This document shows positions 7,157 to 15,295 of a stretch of DNA of 41,246 nt, piece by piece (positions within the stretch are counted from its first letter, which is position 1; every line of letters begins with the position of its first letter). Origin of the DNA: Candidatus Saccharibacteria bacterium UBA6209 (lineage in GTDB: Bacteria > Patescibacteriota > Saccharimonadia > Saccharimonadales > Saccharimonadaceae); NCBI GenBank assembly GCA_905370345.1, contig CAJPKE010000003.1:1-41246 (forward strand), given 5' to 3'. The notes under the pieces are model-generated. The model did no database searches. It was not told where the DNA came from and was given only the letters and a program-made list of their open reading frames with translations. The translations under genes and the position numbers were made by a program.

Positions 7157-7594
7157 ATGGCAAAACCTAGTGTCGACAAATCGGCTAAAAAGTTGGTTTC
7201 TAAGAGTGCTAAGGCAGCTGCGAAAGTTGCCGCCATTAAAGAAAAGAAAATAGTAAGTGCGGCTCTAAAAGACACTCACATGGCTGGATTTGTTAATTTT
7301 ATTCGCGAGCAGGGCGTTGTCGGTATGGCGGTTGGTTTGGCAATCGGTACCGCAGCTGGCGATACGGTTAAAAAGTTGGTGACGGCATTTGTTGACCCGT
7401 TAGTGCAGTTGATCGTTGGCTCTCAGCAAGGATTGCAATCAGCTTCATTCACAGTTGAAGTTGCTGGACGTAAAGGTGAGTTTTTATACGGCGCATTTGT
7501 TAGCTCGTTAATCACGTTGATAGCCGTTGCATTTGTTGTATATGCAATCATTCACTTCTTGAAACTCGATAAATTAGATAAGAAAAAGGATTAA
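7157..7594 (+). CDS. mscL: Large-conductance mechanosensitive channel (MscL)
   Basis: Membrane channel that opens under turgor stress. It has 145 residues with a Lys/Ala-rich extension of about 40 residues before the MscL core. TM1 lies around 50-70 (GVVGMAVGLAIGTAAGDTV) and TM2 around 110-132 (FVSSLITLIAVAFVVYAII), ending in the basic KLDKLDKKKD tail. AGGAG at 7144-7148 sets the start. The gene converges on pyrH with only 4 nt between stops. The long basic N-terminus is unusual, since MscL normally starts almost at the amphipathic helix; it might bind nucleic acid or lipid head groups. A copy-like trace of the tail occurs at 8398-8430. Confidence 0.9.
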   Translation: MAKPSVDKSAKKLVSKSAKAAAKVAAIKEKKIVSAALKDTHMAGFVNFIREQGVVGMAVGLAIGTAAGDTVKKLVTAFVDPLVQLIVGSQQGLQSASFTVEVAGRKGEFLYGAFVSSLITLIAVAFVVYAIIHFLKLDKLDKKKD

Positions 7595-7598
7595 AACC

Positions 7599-8303
7599 TT
7601 AACTAATAAGCGTGCCTACTGATTCTCCGCGGGTTGCGCGGAGAATATTTCCGTCTGTAAGCAAATCACAAATTACAACTGGAATGTGCTCGTCCATAGC
7701 TAATCCAATTGCTGCCTTATCCATGACAGCAATGTTAGGATTTGTCAGGGCTTCTTGGTAAGATAAATGATCAATTTTTACAGCGTCAGGGAATTTCATA
7801 GGATCTTTATCGTAAACTCCGTCGACTTTCGTCGTTTTAACCACGGCATCACACTGCATTTCTAGTGCTAAGTTTAAGGCTGCGGTATCAGTAGTCAGAA
7901 ACGGTCTGCCAGTGCCGCACGCCACAATGACGATGCGGTTTTTCTTAATATGGCTAATGGCGCGTCGGAAAGTATAGTGGTCAATAAATTGATTGACTTC
8001 AACTGTAGACAATGCGCGAGTTGGCAGTCCCGCGTCATTTAATACGTCAGCTAGGGCAATTGCATTCATTAGCGTAGAAAGCATCCCGATATTATGAGCG
8101 GAAACAGGTTGAATTCCTTGACCGATGATTTGATTGCCGCGAACGTAATTGCCGCCGCCAACCATAATTACAATTTCAGCCCCGTCGTCCAGCGCTGGTC
8201 GAATTTGTTCAGCAATCCAGCGAGCACGTTTTGGGTCAAAGCCGCTGGCGAATTCGCCTTGAAGTTGTTCGCCGGAGAGTTTGAGGAGAATACGTTTGGT
8301 CAT
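7599..8303 (-). CDS. pyrH: Uridylate kinase (UMP kinase)
   Basis: Phosphorylates UMP to UDP, feeding UTP/CTP and, through RNR, the dNTP pool. The 234 residues match PyrH length. KLSGE near the start and VGGGNYVRG (about residues 48-56) are the phosphate-binding loops of the amino-acid-kinase fold; TDTAALNLALEM and TKVDGVYDKDPM are typical uridylate-kinase motifs. The C-terminus (RGESVGTLIS) is complete. The start is the ATG at 8303-8301, preceded on this strand by an extended -10 and no Shine-Dalgarno site. Convergent with mscL. Confidence 0.96.
   Translation of the reverse strand: MTKRILLKLSGEQLQGEFASGFDPKRARWIAEQIRPALDDGAEIVIMVGGGNYVRGNQIIGQGIQPVSAHNIGMLSTLMNAIALADVLNDAGLPTRALSTVEVNQFIDHYTFRRAISHIKKNRIVIVACGTGRPFLTTDTAALNLALEMQCDAVVKTTKVDGVYDKDPMKFPDAVKIDHLSYQEALTNPNIAVMDKAAIGLAMDEHIPVVICDLLTDGNILRATRGESVGTLIS
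7622..7646 (+). terminator. Perfect 10-bp hairpin inside the pyrH 3' end, possible mscL terminator
   Basis: ATTCTCCGCG (7622-7631) and CGCGGAGAAT (7637-7646) pair fully around a 5-nt loop, followed on the plus strand by ATTT. It lies about 28 nt past the mscL stop, in the antisense strand of pyrH codons for ILRATRGE. It could end mscL transcripts, but the weak T-tract and conserved codons leave coincidence possible. Confidence 0.4.
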
Positions 8304-8309
8304 GACACC

Positions 8310-8318
8310 AGTGTATCA
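8310..8318 (-). promoter_or_regulatory. Extended -10 of pyrH, leaderless spacing
   Basis: On the minus strand TGa precedes TACACT (8315-8310), which ends 6 nt before the pyrH ATG. No ribosome-binding site is present. Confidence 0.6.
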
Positions 8319-8397
8319 TAGCGCGCTTGAAAATAACATAAACGCAAAAGGGAGGCGGCAGTGTAATACAAATTGCGATTTGCTATACAAATATTCG

Positions 8398-8430
8398 TTT
8401 TTTAAGTTAGACAAACTAGACAAGAAAAAG
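8398..8430 (+). repeat. mscL 3'-end-like fragment
   Basis: Eleven codons here translate to FFKLDKLDKKK, matching FLKLDKLDKKK at the end of MscL (7556-7588) at 10 of 11 residues. At the DNA level 25 of 33 bases match, and seven of the eight changes are synonymous. The surrounding 194-nt intergenic stretch has no other MscL similarity and no convincing gene. It may be a relic of a second mscL copy or imported flanking DNA. Confidence 0.5.
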
Positions 8431-8445
8431 CTAAGACGCTTACGT

Positions 8446-8474
8446 TTGCTATTTTACTTTCTCCTGTCTACAAT
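8446..8474 (+). promoter_or_regulatory. Promoter of the DEAH helicase gene
   Basis: TTGCTA (8446-8451), a 17-bp spacer and TACAAT (8469-8474). Transcription would begin near 8481, leaving a short leader with AAGGAG at 8484-8489. Confidence 0.65.
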
Positions 8475-8497
8475 GTGAGTATAAAGGAGAGAGTAGT

Positions 8498-11044
8498 GTG
8501 AAAGATGGAGTTCGGCGGCCGGGCTATTTACGTAGATCGCAAGAATCTAGCAGTAGTCATTTATTGAGTCGAAATATTGAAAGACCCAGTCAACCGTCGT
8601 ATAGTTATGGTGAACCGCCCGAACAGAGGCGACAGCGTTTAAAAGAATTGCGGGAACGGTACAGTAAACTACCGGAAACTCCTTTTGCTGACTATGATCT
8701 TGGTGACAAAAAACTACCTGCATATAAGCACAAAGCAGAGATATTAGACACATTGTCGGAAAGTAAAATATCCTGGCTGTGCGGACCGACGGGTAGTGGT
8801 AAAACGACACAAACCGCTCAGTATGCACTGGAGCGGTTTGATCGTGTCGTGGTGTTGATGCCGCGGCGGTTTATCGTCGATAATGTTACTGAATATGTCG
8901 AGAAGAGTTTGCGTGAACAGCTTGGCGAACAATATCCTAATCACTTGGTGGGTAAGATTCACGGACGTGCCACTGAAGCGACGCCGGACACTAGGCTCTG
9001 TTTCATGACTCCAGCAACGTTTACGAAAAAGCTGGAACAATTTTCTAGCGACTGGCAGGACGAAAAGACGCTTATCCTGGTTGATGAAATACATGAAGCC
9101 AATTTGGAGATGGAATTTGCTACCTCTCTGGCGGCAAAATCGATAGAGAATACCGACAAATGGCATATGGCTTTTTCTAGTGCCACGCCTGATACAGAAG
9201 TTTCTCAGGCGATGTACGAAGATATTAATGGGTCAGAACTACCAGTCGTAACCATTAAGGGTCGGCCGCATGATATTGATATTGAAGAAGATAAGGTGAA
9301 TACCGTATCCGAAGCATACCTTGAATATGGTAAGGACTCGAAAAAATCACTAATCTTTGTTGAAGGTGTGAGGAGTATTGATGAGACCATTGCGTCAATC
9401 AAACGTCATACTCGCCATCAATCCGGGAAAATACGATTTTTCAAACTACATTCTGGCATATCAGAAGCTGCGCGCCGAGAGATTTTTACTGCCAAACCAG
9501 CAGAAGATGAGTCGTTTGTCATCGTTTCGACCTCGGCTGGACAGTCTGGTATTACCATCTCCGAGGTTGATTTGGTGCTGTCAAATGGACTGACGAAGAG
9601 TAAAGAAATTGGTGAAGAGGGCACGGAGGGGTTGCCACCTCGATTGTGTACTCAAGCAGAGCTGATGCAGCAGGCGGGGCGGGGCGGTCGTGATATTGAT
9701 GGCGCTAAGTTTGTATTGGCTCGTCCGATATCTTACGATAAGATTTATTTGCCAGATGAGCTGAAAGGATTTTATGATATTGCGTCCCGTGAACAGCATA
9801 TTCCACCGGAGATATATCACACGAATATTGTGCGCAACGTTTTGTCGGCTATCCATCTGAATAGTGATTTTGAGGATCTGAACCGATACCTGATGCATCC
9901 TGTTGTTAGTAAAAAAGTTATTCAAGAGTCGTACGATTTGCTGGAAACCCTGGAAGCAATTGATGGAGAGGGGCAGATCACAAAAATTGGTGAGTTTATG
10001 GATAGTTTACCATTGTCGCCAGAACTTTCTCGGTCATTAGCAGAAATGATTAAGAATGGGGGAAGCTTACGTGAAGTGTTGGCATTATCGGCCATGGCAG
10101 CCTCCGTCTCGGGTGGTGGCTTTGCCGCCTGGCATCAACCAAAGGAATTGTTCCAGGAATTTGTCAGCCCCGATACAACAGATGACTTTTTTGCCGAATA
10201 CGATGCTTTTTTGAAAACCAGAGAGATTTATGACGGCTGTCGTACTGACAATGACGTCTACCTGACTAATGGTATTGATCCCAATAAGGCGGATAATATT
10301 CACTATCAATTTAGTAAAATATGTCGGCGCCTGTCGGTTAATCCAAACGATATCGACATGGGTGAACTAAACAGCGAGGAAAAACACAATATATCGGTGG
10401 CTTTGGTGCGCGGGTTTCAGGAATTATTGTATGCCAAAACTGGTAGTCGGCGCATTGGACGAACAACGGTTAATCAATACAAGAATGTTCATACTGGCGA
10501 ACGTGGTATTTCTGAGTATGAAATTAGTTCGCACAGCTTAGTGCGACGTATGGGCTCGGAGGCGCTGAAGTTGGCCCTGGCTTTACCGTGGTGGTATGAT
10601 ACGCGTGATGGTCGTCGATACACACTCAACACAATTTTACCAGTAACCAAGAATCAAGTTGCTCAAGCCTTGAGTAGCAGCGCTGTGTCTGAATCCCTTG
10701 GTGATAGAGTTGCTCCTAATGGTGACTTGGTTCGTGTGACGCGGCCGAAAGTCGGCTCGCTGATACTCGGTCCAGAGCGGCAGCAAAAAATCCCCGCCAT
10801 AACAGATGAGCAAATCGCGCTGATAGTGGACGCAATGAAAAACAAGGCTAATAAACAAGTAAGAGTATTGTTTGATTTACAACATCAGCGAGTTATCACC
10901 AAGGGTCAATTGCATCAGGTCCTAGACGGGTCTGCGGTAAATAGTCACAATGTCCATGAGGCGGAGGCTAAGGTTTGGGCTGAAGTGCAGAATGTGTTAA
11001 CGAGCGAGCAGCAAGAAGCTTTTTATGGTCAGATAAACAGATAA
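8498..11044 (+). CDS. DEAH-box (HrpA/HrpB-like) ATP-dependent helicase
   Basis: 848-residue superfamily 2 helicase. A low-complexity, Ser/Arg-rich N-terminus (about 1-60) precedes the motor. Motif I is GPTGSGKT (G96-T103), motif II DEIH (D196-H199), motif III SAT (in FSSATPD) and motif VI QQAGRGGR (391-398). A helicase-associated HA2-type region follows, with LPLSPELSRSLAEM at about 505-518. The remaining C-terminus, about 300 residues, is not recognised. Such enzymes unwind RNA or RNA-protein complexes; the substrate is unknown. GTG 8498 has AAGGAG at spacing 8. The gene stands alone, and its freer use of CGG, CCG and GAC codons looks different from its neighbours (an impression, not a count), so acquisition is possible. 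Confidence 0.88.
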   Translation: MKDGVRRPGYLRRSQESSSSHLLSRNIERPSQPSYSYGEPPEQRRQRLKELRERYSKLPETPFADYDLGDKKLPAYKHKAEILDTLSESKISWLCGPTGSGKTTQTAQYALERFDRVVVLMPRRFIVDNVTEYVEKSLREQLGEQYPNHLVGKIHGRATEATPDTRLCFMTPATFTKKLEQFSSDWQDEKTLILVDEIHEANLEMEFATSLAAKSIENTDKWHMAFSSATPDTEVSQAMYEDINGSELPVVTIKGRPHDIDIEEDKVNTVSEAYLEYGKDSKKSLIFVEGVRSIDETIASIKRHTRHQSGKIRFFKLHSGISEAARREIFTAKPAEDESFVIVSTSAGQSGITISEVDLVLSNGLTKSKEIGEEGTEGLPPRLCTQAELMQQAGRGGRDIDGAKFVLARPISYDKIYLPDELKGFYDIASREQHIPPEIYHTNIVRNVLSAIHLNSDFEDLNRYLMHPVVSKKVIQESYDLLETLEAIDGEGQITKIGEFMDSLPLSPELSRSLAEMIKNGGSLREVLALSAMAASVSGGGFAAWHQPKELFQEFVSPDTTDDFFAEYDAFLKTREIYDGCRTDNDVYLTNGIDPNKADNIHYQFSKICRRLSVNPNDIDMGELNSEEKHNISVALVRGFQELLYAKTGSRRIGRTTVNQYKNVHTGERGISEYEISSHSLVRRMGSEALKLALALPWWYDTRDGRRYTLNTILPVTKNQVAQALSSSAVSESLGDRVAPNGDLVRVTRPKVGSLILGPERQQKIPAITDEQIALIVDAMKNKANKQVRVLFDLQHQRVITKGQLHQVLDGSAVNSHNVHEAEAKVWAEVQNVLTSEQQEAFYGQINR

Positions 11045-11050
11045 CGAGTG

Positions 11051-11056
11051 TATAAT
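11051..11056 (+). promoter_or_regulatory. -10 of orn, leaderless spacing
   Basis: TATAAT ends 7 nt before ATG 11064. The promoter overlaps the end of the helicase gene, and no Shine-Dalgarno sequence is present. Confidence 0.65.
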
Positions 11057-11063
11057 AGATAGT

Positions 11064-11606
11064 ATGAGTAAGGCGAAAAAGATTTTATGGGTGGATTTGG
11101 AGATGACTGGATTGGATCCAGTACGTGATGAGATTTTGGAAGTGGCGGCAATTGTGACTGATTGGGATTTTAAGGAAATTGCGACGTATGAAGGAATTGT
11201 GCGCCACGATTCGGAAAAGTTGGCTAAGTTGTTAGATCGAAATGCTGGTTTTTGGAATGAGCATCCGGAAGCGCGACGCGGGCTGGAGGAGCAGAATGAA
11301 TCGGGCAAGCCTTTGGCGGAAATAGAACGCGAATTGTTGGCGTTTTGTGATGAGCATTTTGCGGATGAAACGAAGATTTTGCTAGCAGGCAATTCAATTC
11401 ATCAAGATAGGCGATTTATTGATCAATGGTGGCCGACATTATCAAAAAGACTGCACTATAGAATGCTTGATGTGAGTGCTTGGAAGGTGGTGTTTGAAGG
11501 CAAATACGGTAAGAAATTCGCCAAGTCAGAAGATCATCGAGCACTGGAAGACATCCGCGGCAGCATTATGGAACTTGAATATTATTTGAAAAAGGTAAAG
11601 GTATGA
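11064..11606 (+). CDS. orn: Oligoribonuclease
   Basis: DEDDh 3'-5' exoribonuclease that removes 2-5-nt RNA remnants. The 180 residues match the family. D11 and E13 (in WVDLEMTGLD) form motif I; AGNSIHQDRRFI is motif II; DHRALEDI near the C-terminus carries the catalytic His and Asp. The stop TGA overlaps the next gene's start as ATGA, indicating translational coupling. This is a proteobacterial/actinobacterial type of enzyme; together with RNase J and PNPase in this window it makes a compact RNA-decay set. Confidence 0.96.
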   Translation: MSKAKKILWVDLEMTGLDPVRDEILEVAAIVTDWDFKEIATYEGIVRHDSEKLAKLLDRNAGFWNEHPEARRGLEEQNESGKPLAEIERELLAFCDEHFADETKILLAGNSIHQDRRFIDQWWPTLSKRLHYRMLDVSAWKVVFEGKYGKKFAKSEDHRALEDIRGSIMELEYYLKKVKV

Positions 11607-11941
11607 CACATAAACAATTTGAAGAATTTATCCTAAGCTTGCCGGGCGTATGGCTGGATTATCCATTTGGCGAGGATGTTGCGGTATATAAATTTGGTAG
11701 AGATAATGACGGTGCGGGGAAGATGGTGGCATTGGTGACGGAAGGTTCAAAGCCGCTCAGAGTAAGCCTAAAATGTGATCCGTTGTTGGCACAGAATTTA
11801 CGAGAAAAATACGAAACGGTTTTGCCAGGTTATCATTTGAATAAAAAGCATTGGAATACGATTATTTGTTCAGGTCAATTGACTGACGAAGAGGTCTTTG
11901 ATTTGGCGAGGCTGAGCTATCGATTAGTCTCGGAAGCTTAA
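11603..11941 (+). CDS. YjbR/MmcQ-family protein
   Basis: 112 residues typical of the MmcQ/YjbR double-wing family: DYPFGEDVAVYKFG near the start, then PLRVSLKCDP, the PGYHLNKKHWNTI motif (about 73-85) and a final LARLSYRLV. Members are often annotated as DNA-binding, though little is known of function. Coupled to orn by a 4-bp overlap. Its stop overlaps the stop of the convergent downstream gene (shared TTAA at 11938-11941). Confidence 0.88.
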   Translation: MTHKQFEEFILSLPGVWLDYPFGEDVAVYKFGRDNDGAGKMVALVTEGSKPLRVSLKCDPLLAQNLREKYETVLPGYHLNKKHWNTIICSGQLTDEEVFDLARLSYRLVSEA

Positions 11942-12549
11942 TCTGCCTTAATGATTTGATTGATCTGCTTCTGGATATTCTCTAAGTCACCAGCAGTTTT
12001 TACTAGCCATTCGCGCATCTTTTTTGACTTGGTGGATTTGTACACCTTTTTCATCATGTTGATTGTATCTGTTATTTGCACATTCATCTCATGGGCATAG
12101 GTAATATCCAATTGCGTGTTCAGAAGGGCTTCGTCCAATTTTTTCTCTAATTTTTCCGACGGATCTAGAGCGAGGATGTCCTTCTGTTTCTCCTTATAAT
12201 TGATGCCGGTTGTTTGAAGCGCTTCGCCCATTGAGGCGTCTGCGGTGGTTAGTACTGCAACTAGAGAACTATTGGTGGTTTGTAAGCTGGTTGAGCGGAA
12301 CTTATTATTGTATTTTTTGGAAATAGTGAGTAACTTATTAACACGTGATGCAACTTGTGATGGACTAGTGCTTGGCATAGAATCTTGCGAAAAAACGAAT
12401 ATTGCAATTAGGGTTATCAAGCCGATAAAGCTCAAAATAGCGATGATGATTTTGGTTTTTTTATCAAAACCTTCCGCTGGCGGAGGTGTGGCAATTTGAT
12501 TCAGATAATCGATACCTTGAGGTTGGTTGTTCAAATTGTCAGGATACAT
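11938..12549 (-). CDS. Hypothetical single-pass membrane protein
   Basis: 203 residues from the ATG at 12549, chosen because an extended -10 ends 6 nt upstream; a TTG further up would overlap it. A short Asn/Gln/Pro-rich head is followed by one transmembrane segment (about residues 33-53, IIIAILSFIGLITLIAIFVF) and a predicted mainly helical, Lys-rich outer domain with no cysteines. Topology is probably N-in, with a long extracytoplasmic domain. The layout resembles the proteins at 19076 and 28406, which suggests a lineage-specific class of anchored surface proteins. Function unknown. Confidence 0.75.
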   Translation of the reverse strand: MYPDNLNNQPQGIDYLNQIATPPPAEGFDKKTKIIIAILSFIGLITLIAIFVFSQDSMPSTSPSQVASRVNKLLTISKKYNNKFRSTSLQTTNSSLVAVLTTADASMGEALQTTGINYKEKQKDILALDPSEKLEKKLDEALLNTQLDITYAHEMNVQITDTINMMKKVYKSTKSKKMREWLVKTAGDLENIQKQINQIIKAD

Positions 12550-12555
12550 ATTTCT

Positions 12556-12564
12556 ATTTAACCA
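12556..12564 (-). promoter_or_regulatory. Extended -10, leaderless spacing, divergent from dnaG
   Basis: On the minus strand TGg precedes TTAAAT (12561-12556), six bases before ATG 12549. Confidence 0.5.
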
Positions 12565-12587
12565 CAAACAATAACAGAGGTAAAGAG

Positions 12588-12596
12588 TGATATAAT
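12588..12596 (+). promoter_or_regulatory. Extended -10 of dnaG-rpoD, leaderless spacing
   Basis: TGaTATAAT with exactly 6 nt to ATG 12603. It divides a 53-bp divergent intergenic region with the minus-strand promoter. Confidence 0.75.
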
Positions 12597-12602
12597 AAAA
12601 AT

Positions 12603-14336
12603 ATGAATGATGCCAAAGAAGAAGTGCGGGCGCGACTGAACATCGAGGATGTGATTGGTGAGTATGTTCAGTTGAAGCGAGCTGGGCGCAATTTGAAGGG
12701 TTTAAGTCCGTTTACCGACGAGCGAACCCCAAGTTTTATGGTCAGTCCAGAAAAGCAGATTTGGCACGATTTTTCTTCTGGAAAAGGTGGCGATATTTTT
12801 ACGTTTGTGATGATGGTGGAAGGAATGGATTTTCGTCAATCACTGGAGCATTTGGCTCGGAAGGCGGGCGTTGATCTGACTCTGTTTTCTAACGGTGATG
12901 GACGAACAGCCAAGCGTCGCGCCAGGGCTAGGGAAGCGCTGAAGCTGGCCGCCAATTTTTATCAGCAGAATTTGGTAAAAAATTCATTAGCTCTGGATTA
13001 TGTGGTGAAAAAACGGCGATTAAATCGTCAGACGATTGGTGATTTTTTGATTGGCTATGCGCCGGAGAATGGCGACACGTTGACGAAAGCATTGGAAAAA
13101 AGAGGATTTTCTAAGCAGGAATTGGCGGACGCTGGCTTGTCGAATCGGTTTGGCGGTGATTTGTTTCGTGGGCGAATGATGGTGGCGTTGAGTGACGGCA
13201 ATGGCGAGGTTGTGGGATTTACGGGCAGAATTATTCGTGATGATCCGCGCGCGCCAAAATATCTGAACACGCCGCAAACGCTGTTATTCGATAAATCGCG
13301 ACATATTTTTGGTTTACACCAAGCCAAAGAAGCGATTCGAAAAAGCGATGTGGCGGTGATTGTTGAGGGCAATTTGGACGTAATTAGCAGTCATCAAGCG
13401 GGCGTCAAAAACGTGGTTGCGACTTCTGGAACGGCGATGACGACGCAACATTTGAAGTCGCTTAGTCGATTGGCGGGGCGGATTCGCTTGGCGTTTGATG
13501 GCGATCGAGCGGGAGTTAACGCAACGGAGCGGGCAATCAACTTGGCGCAGGAAGTCGGCGTGGAGTTGGAAGTGGTGAGCTTGCCTGATGGCGTCAAAGA
13601 CCCAGACGAATTGATCCAAAAAGATTCAGCGCTTTGGCAAGCGGCGATTGACCAATCTCAGCCAGCGGTGGATTGGGTGATTGCTAGATATGCGGAAATG
13701 GAGAATTTGAAGTCGGCAGAAGGCAAGCGAAGATTTTCGACCATTGCGCTGAGAATTGTCCGAGGCTTGAAAGATCCGGTGGAACAAGAACATTATTTGT
13801 CGGTGATTTCTGAAAAAACTGGCGCGTCAATCACCGCGCTGAAGGCAAAATTGTCGAATGAAAAAGTCGCTGAACATCAATTGAAAAAGGCGAAAATTGA
13901 GAAAGAAAAACCGACTCCGGTTCAGGATGAAACTGAGGATATGCTGGCGGGGTTGGCGGCGAGTGAAAAATCCGTGCGGCGTTGGTTGGCGGCGGTTTCT
14001 GGCGAAATGCTGGATGATGACAACGCGCGGCAGTTGATTGGCTATTTGCGGAAGAATCCAGACACGGATTTGGGCGAGGTTCCGCTGGACTTGCAAAAAA
14101 TCGAACAGTATGTGAAAATAGTACAGTTGAAAAGTGAAAGTCGTTACGCCAATTGGGAGCAAAAAAGCTTGGACGAAGAGATGGCTCGGCTAGTCAGACA
14201 GATAACAATCAAACATCGCGAAAACAAAAAGAATCAATTATTAACGCAGCTTAGAGAGGCCGAGGCGTCGGGTGATGAGGTTTTGTCTCAGAATTTGCGC
14301 CAGAGCTTAAATAATCTGATTAAGGAGAAAATGTGA
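12603..14336 (+). CDS. dnaG: DNA primase (DnaG) with a zinc-ligand-free N-terminal domain
   Basis: Makes RNA primers at the replication fork. The 577 residues comprise a CHC2-like N-domain (1-95), the catalytic core with TOPRIM (E255-G-N-L-D259 and D299-G-D301), and a helical C-terminal region. The N-domain keeps the fold cues (RTPSF, KQIWH, GKGGD), but all four zinc ligands are replaced: C-P-F-H reads S35-P-F-T38 and C-F-G-C reads D56-F-S-S59. That is coordinated loss rather than a sequence error, because the frame and surrounding motifs are intact. The gene overlaps rpoD by four bases (GTGA), the core of the macromolecular-synthesis operon; rpsU is absent. Confidence 0.96.
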   Translation: MNDAKEEVRARLNIEDVIGEYVQLKRAGRNLKGLSPFTDERTPSFMVSPEKQIWHDFSSGKGGDIFTFVMMVEGMDFRQSLEHLARKAGVDLTLFSNGDGRTAKRRARAREALKLAANFYQQNLVKNSLALDYVVKKRRLNRQTIGDFLIGYAPENGDTLTKALEKRGFSKQELADAGLSNRFGGDLFRGRMMVALSDGNGEVVGFTGRIIRDDPRAPKYLNTPQTLLFDKSRHIFGLHQAKEAIRKSDVAVIVEGNLDVISSHQAGVKNVVATSGTAMTTQHLKSLSRLAGRIRLAFDGDRAGVNATERAINLAQEVGVELEVVSLPDGVKDPDELIQKDSALWQAAIDQSQPAVDWVIARYAEMENLKSAEGKRRFSTIALRIVRGLKDPVEQEHYLSVISEKTGASITALKAKLSNEKVAEHQLKKAKIEKEKPTPVQDETEDMLAGLAASEKSVRRWLAAVSGEMLDDDNARQLIGYLRKNPDTDLGEVPLDLQKIEQYVKIVQLKSESRYANWEQKSLDEEMARLVRQITIKHRENKKNQLLTQLREAEASGDEVLSQNLRQSLNNLIKEKM

Positions 14337-15295
14337 GCGACGATATCACGACGAAGCCAGTAAACTTAAATGAAGATGATGATTTTGATCCAACGCTTAT
14401 AGACGAAGAAGAATCGGAAGATTTGGATTCGTTGACAACTGGGCAATATTTGGACGACGTGTCGGATGACTCGGTCAGGTTGTACTTGCGCGAAATCGGT
14501 AAAATTCCACTACTTAGTTCTGAAGAAGAAATGGACTTGGCGCGCCGAATTGTTGAAGGCGATAAAAAGGCTAAGGATAAGATGGCTGAGGCAAATATGC
14601 GTTTGGTGGTGTCAATTGCTAAGCGTTATTCTGGTCGTGGCTTGGACTTTTTGGATCTGATTCAAGAGGGAAATACTGGACTTTTGCGTGCAGTTGAAAA
14701 GTTTGATCCAGATAAGGGATTTAAGTTTTCGACTTATGCGACTTGGTGGATTCGTCAGGCGATTACGCGTGCGATTGCTGATCAGGCGCGAACGATTCGT
14801 ATTCCAGTTCACATGGTGGAAACGATCAATAAATTGCTGCGTACTCAGCGACGAATGACACAGGAATTGAACCGTGAGCCGACAATTGAAGAATTGTCTA
14901 AAGAGCTGGATATGGAACCAGAGAAAATTGAATATGTCATTAAGATCAAGCAAGACATTTCTTCTTTGGATGCCGGTGTTGGTCGTGACGGTGAAGATGA
15001 TGATTCTGTATTGCAAGATTTTATCGTTGACGAAGATACTGTTTCACCGGAAGATTCCGCCTCAAATCAATTATTAAAAGAGCAAGTTCAGGAAATTCTA
15101 TCAAGTTTGAGTGATCGCGAGCAGAAAATTGTTCGAATGCGTTTTGGTTTGGACAATGGGAAAAATCACACTTTGGAAGAAGTTGGTCAGGAATTTGCGG
15201 TTACACGTGAGCGAATCCGCCAGATTGAAGCTAAGGCGCTAGCAAAACTTCGCAAGCACAAAGACGCGAAAAAACTTTACGAATATCTGGACTAA
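14333..15295 (+). CDS. rpoD: Primary RNA polymerase sigma factor (RpoD/SigA)
   Basis: Directs core RNA polymerase to housekeeping promoters. It has 320 residues, short for a primary sigma: an acidic head (about 1-45) replaces a full region 1.1. Region 1.2 (SVRLYLREIGKIPLL), region 2 with FSTYATWWIRQAITRAIADQ and the -10-recognising HMVETINKL, region 3, and region 4.2 (TLEEVGQEFAVTRERIRQIE) are complete. GTG 14333 has AAGGAG at 14322-14327 and overlaps the dnaG stop. The many extended -10 promoters in this window fit recognition through regions 2.4-3.0. Its stop directly abuts the convergent kinase gene. Confidence 0.97.
   Translation: MSDDITTKPVNLNEDDDFDPTLIDEEESEDLDSLTTGQYLDDVSDDSVRLYLREIGKIPLLSSEEEMDLARRIVEGDKKAKDKMAEANMRLVVSIAKRYSGRGLDFLDLIQEGNTGLLRAVEKFDPDKGFKFSTYATWWIRQAITRAIADQARTIRIPVHMVETINKLLRTQRRMTQELNREPTIEELSKELDMEPEKIEYVIKIKQDISSLDAGVGRDGEDDDSVLQDFIVDEDTVSPEDSASNQLLKEQVQEILSSLSDREQKIVRMRFGLDNGKNHTLEEVGQEFAVTRERIRQIEAKALAKLRKHKDAKKLYEYLD

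Noticed and set aside
8281..8478. A 65-codon ORF containing the MscL-like tail
   Set aside because: Overlaps the pyrH start and ends in the helicase promoter, with no ribosome-binding site; treated as a relic, not a gene.
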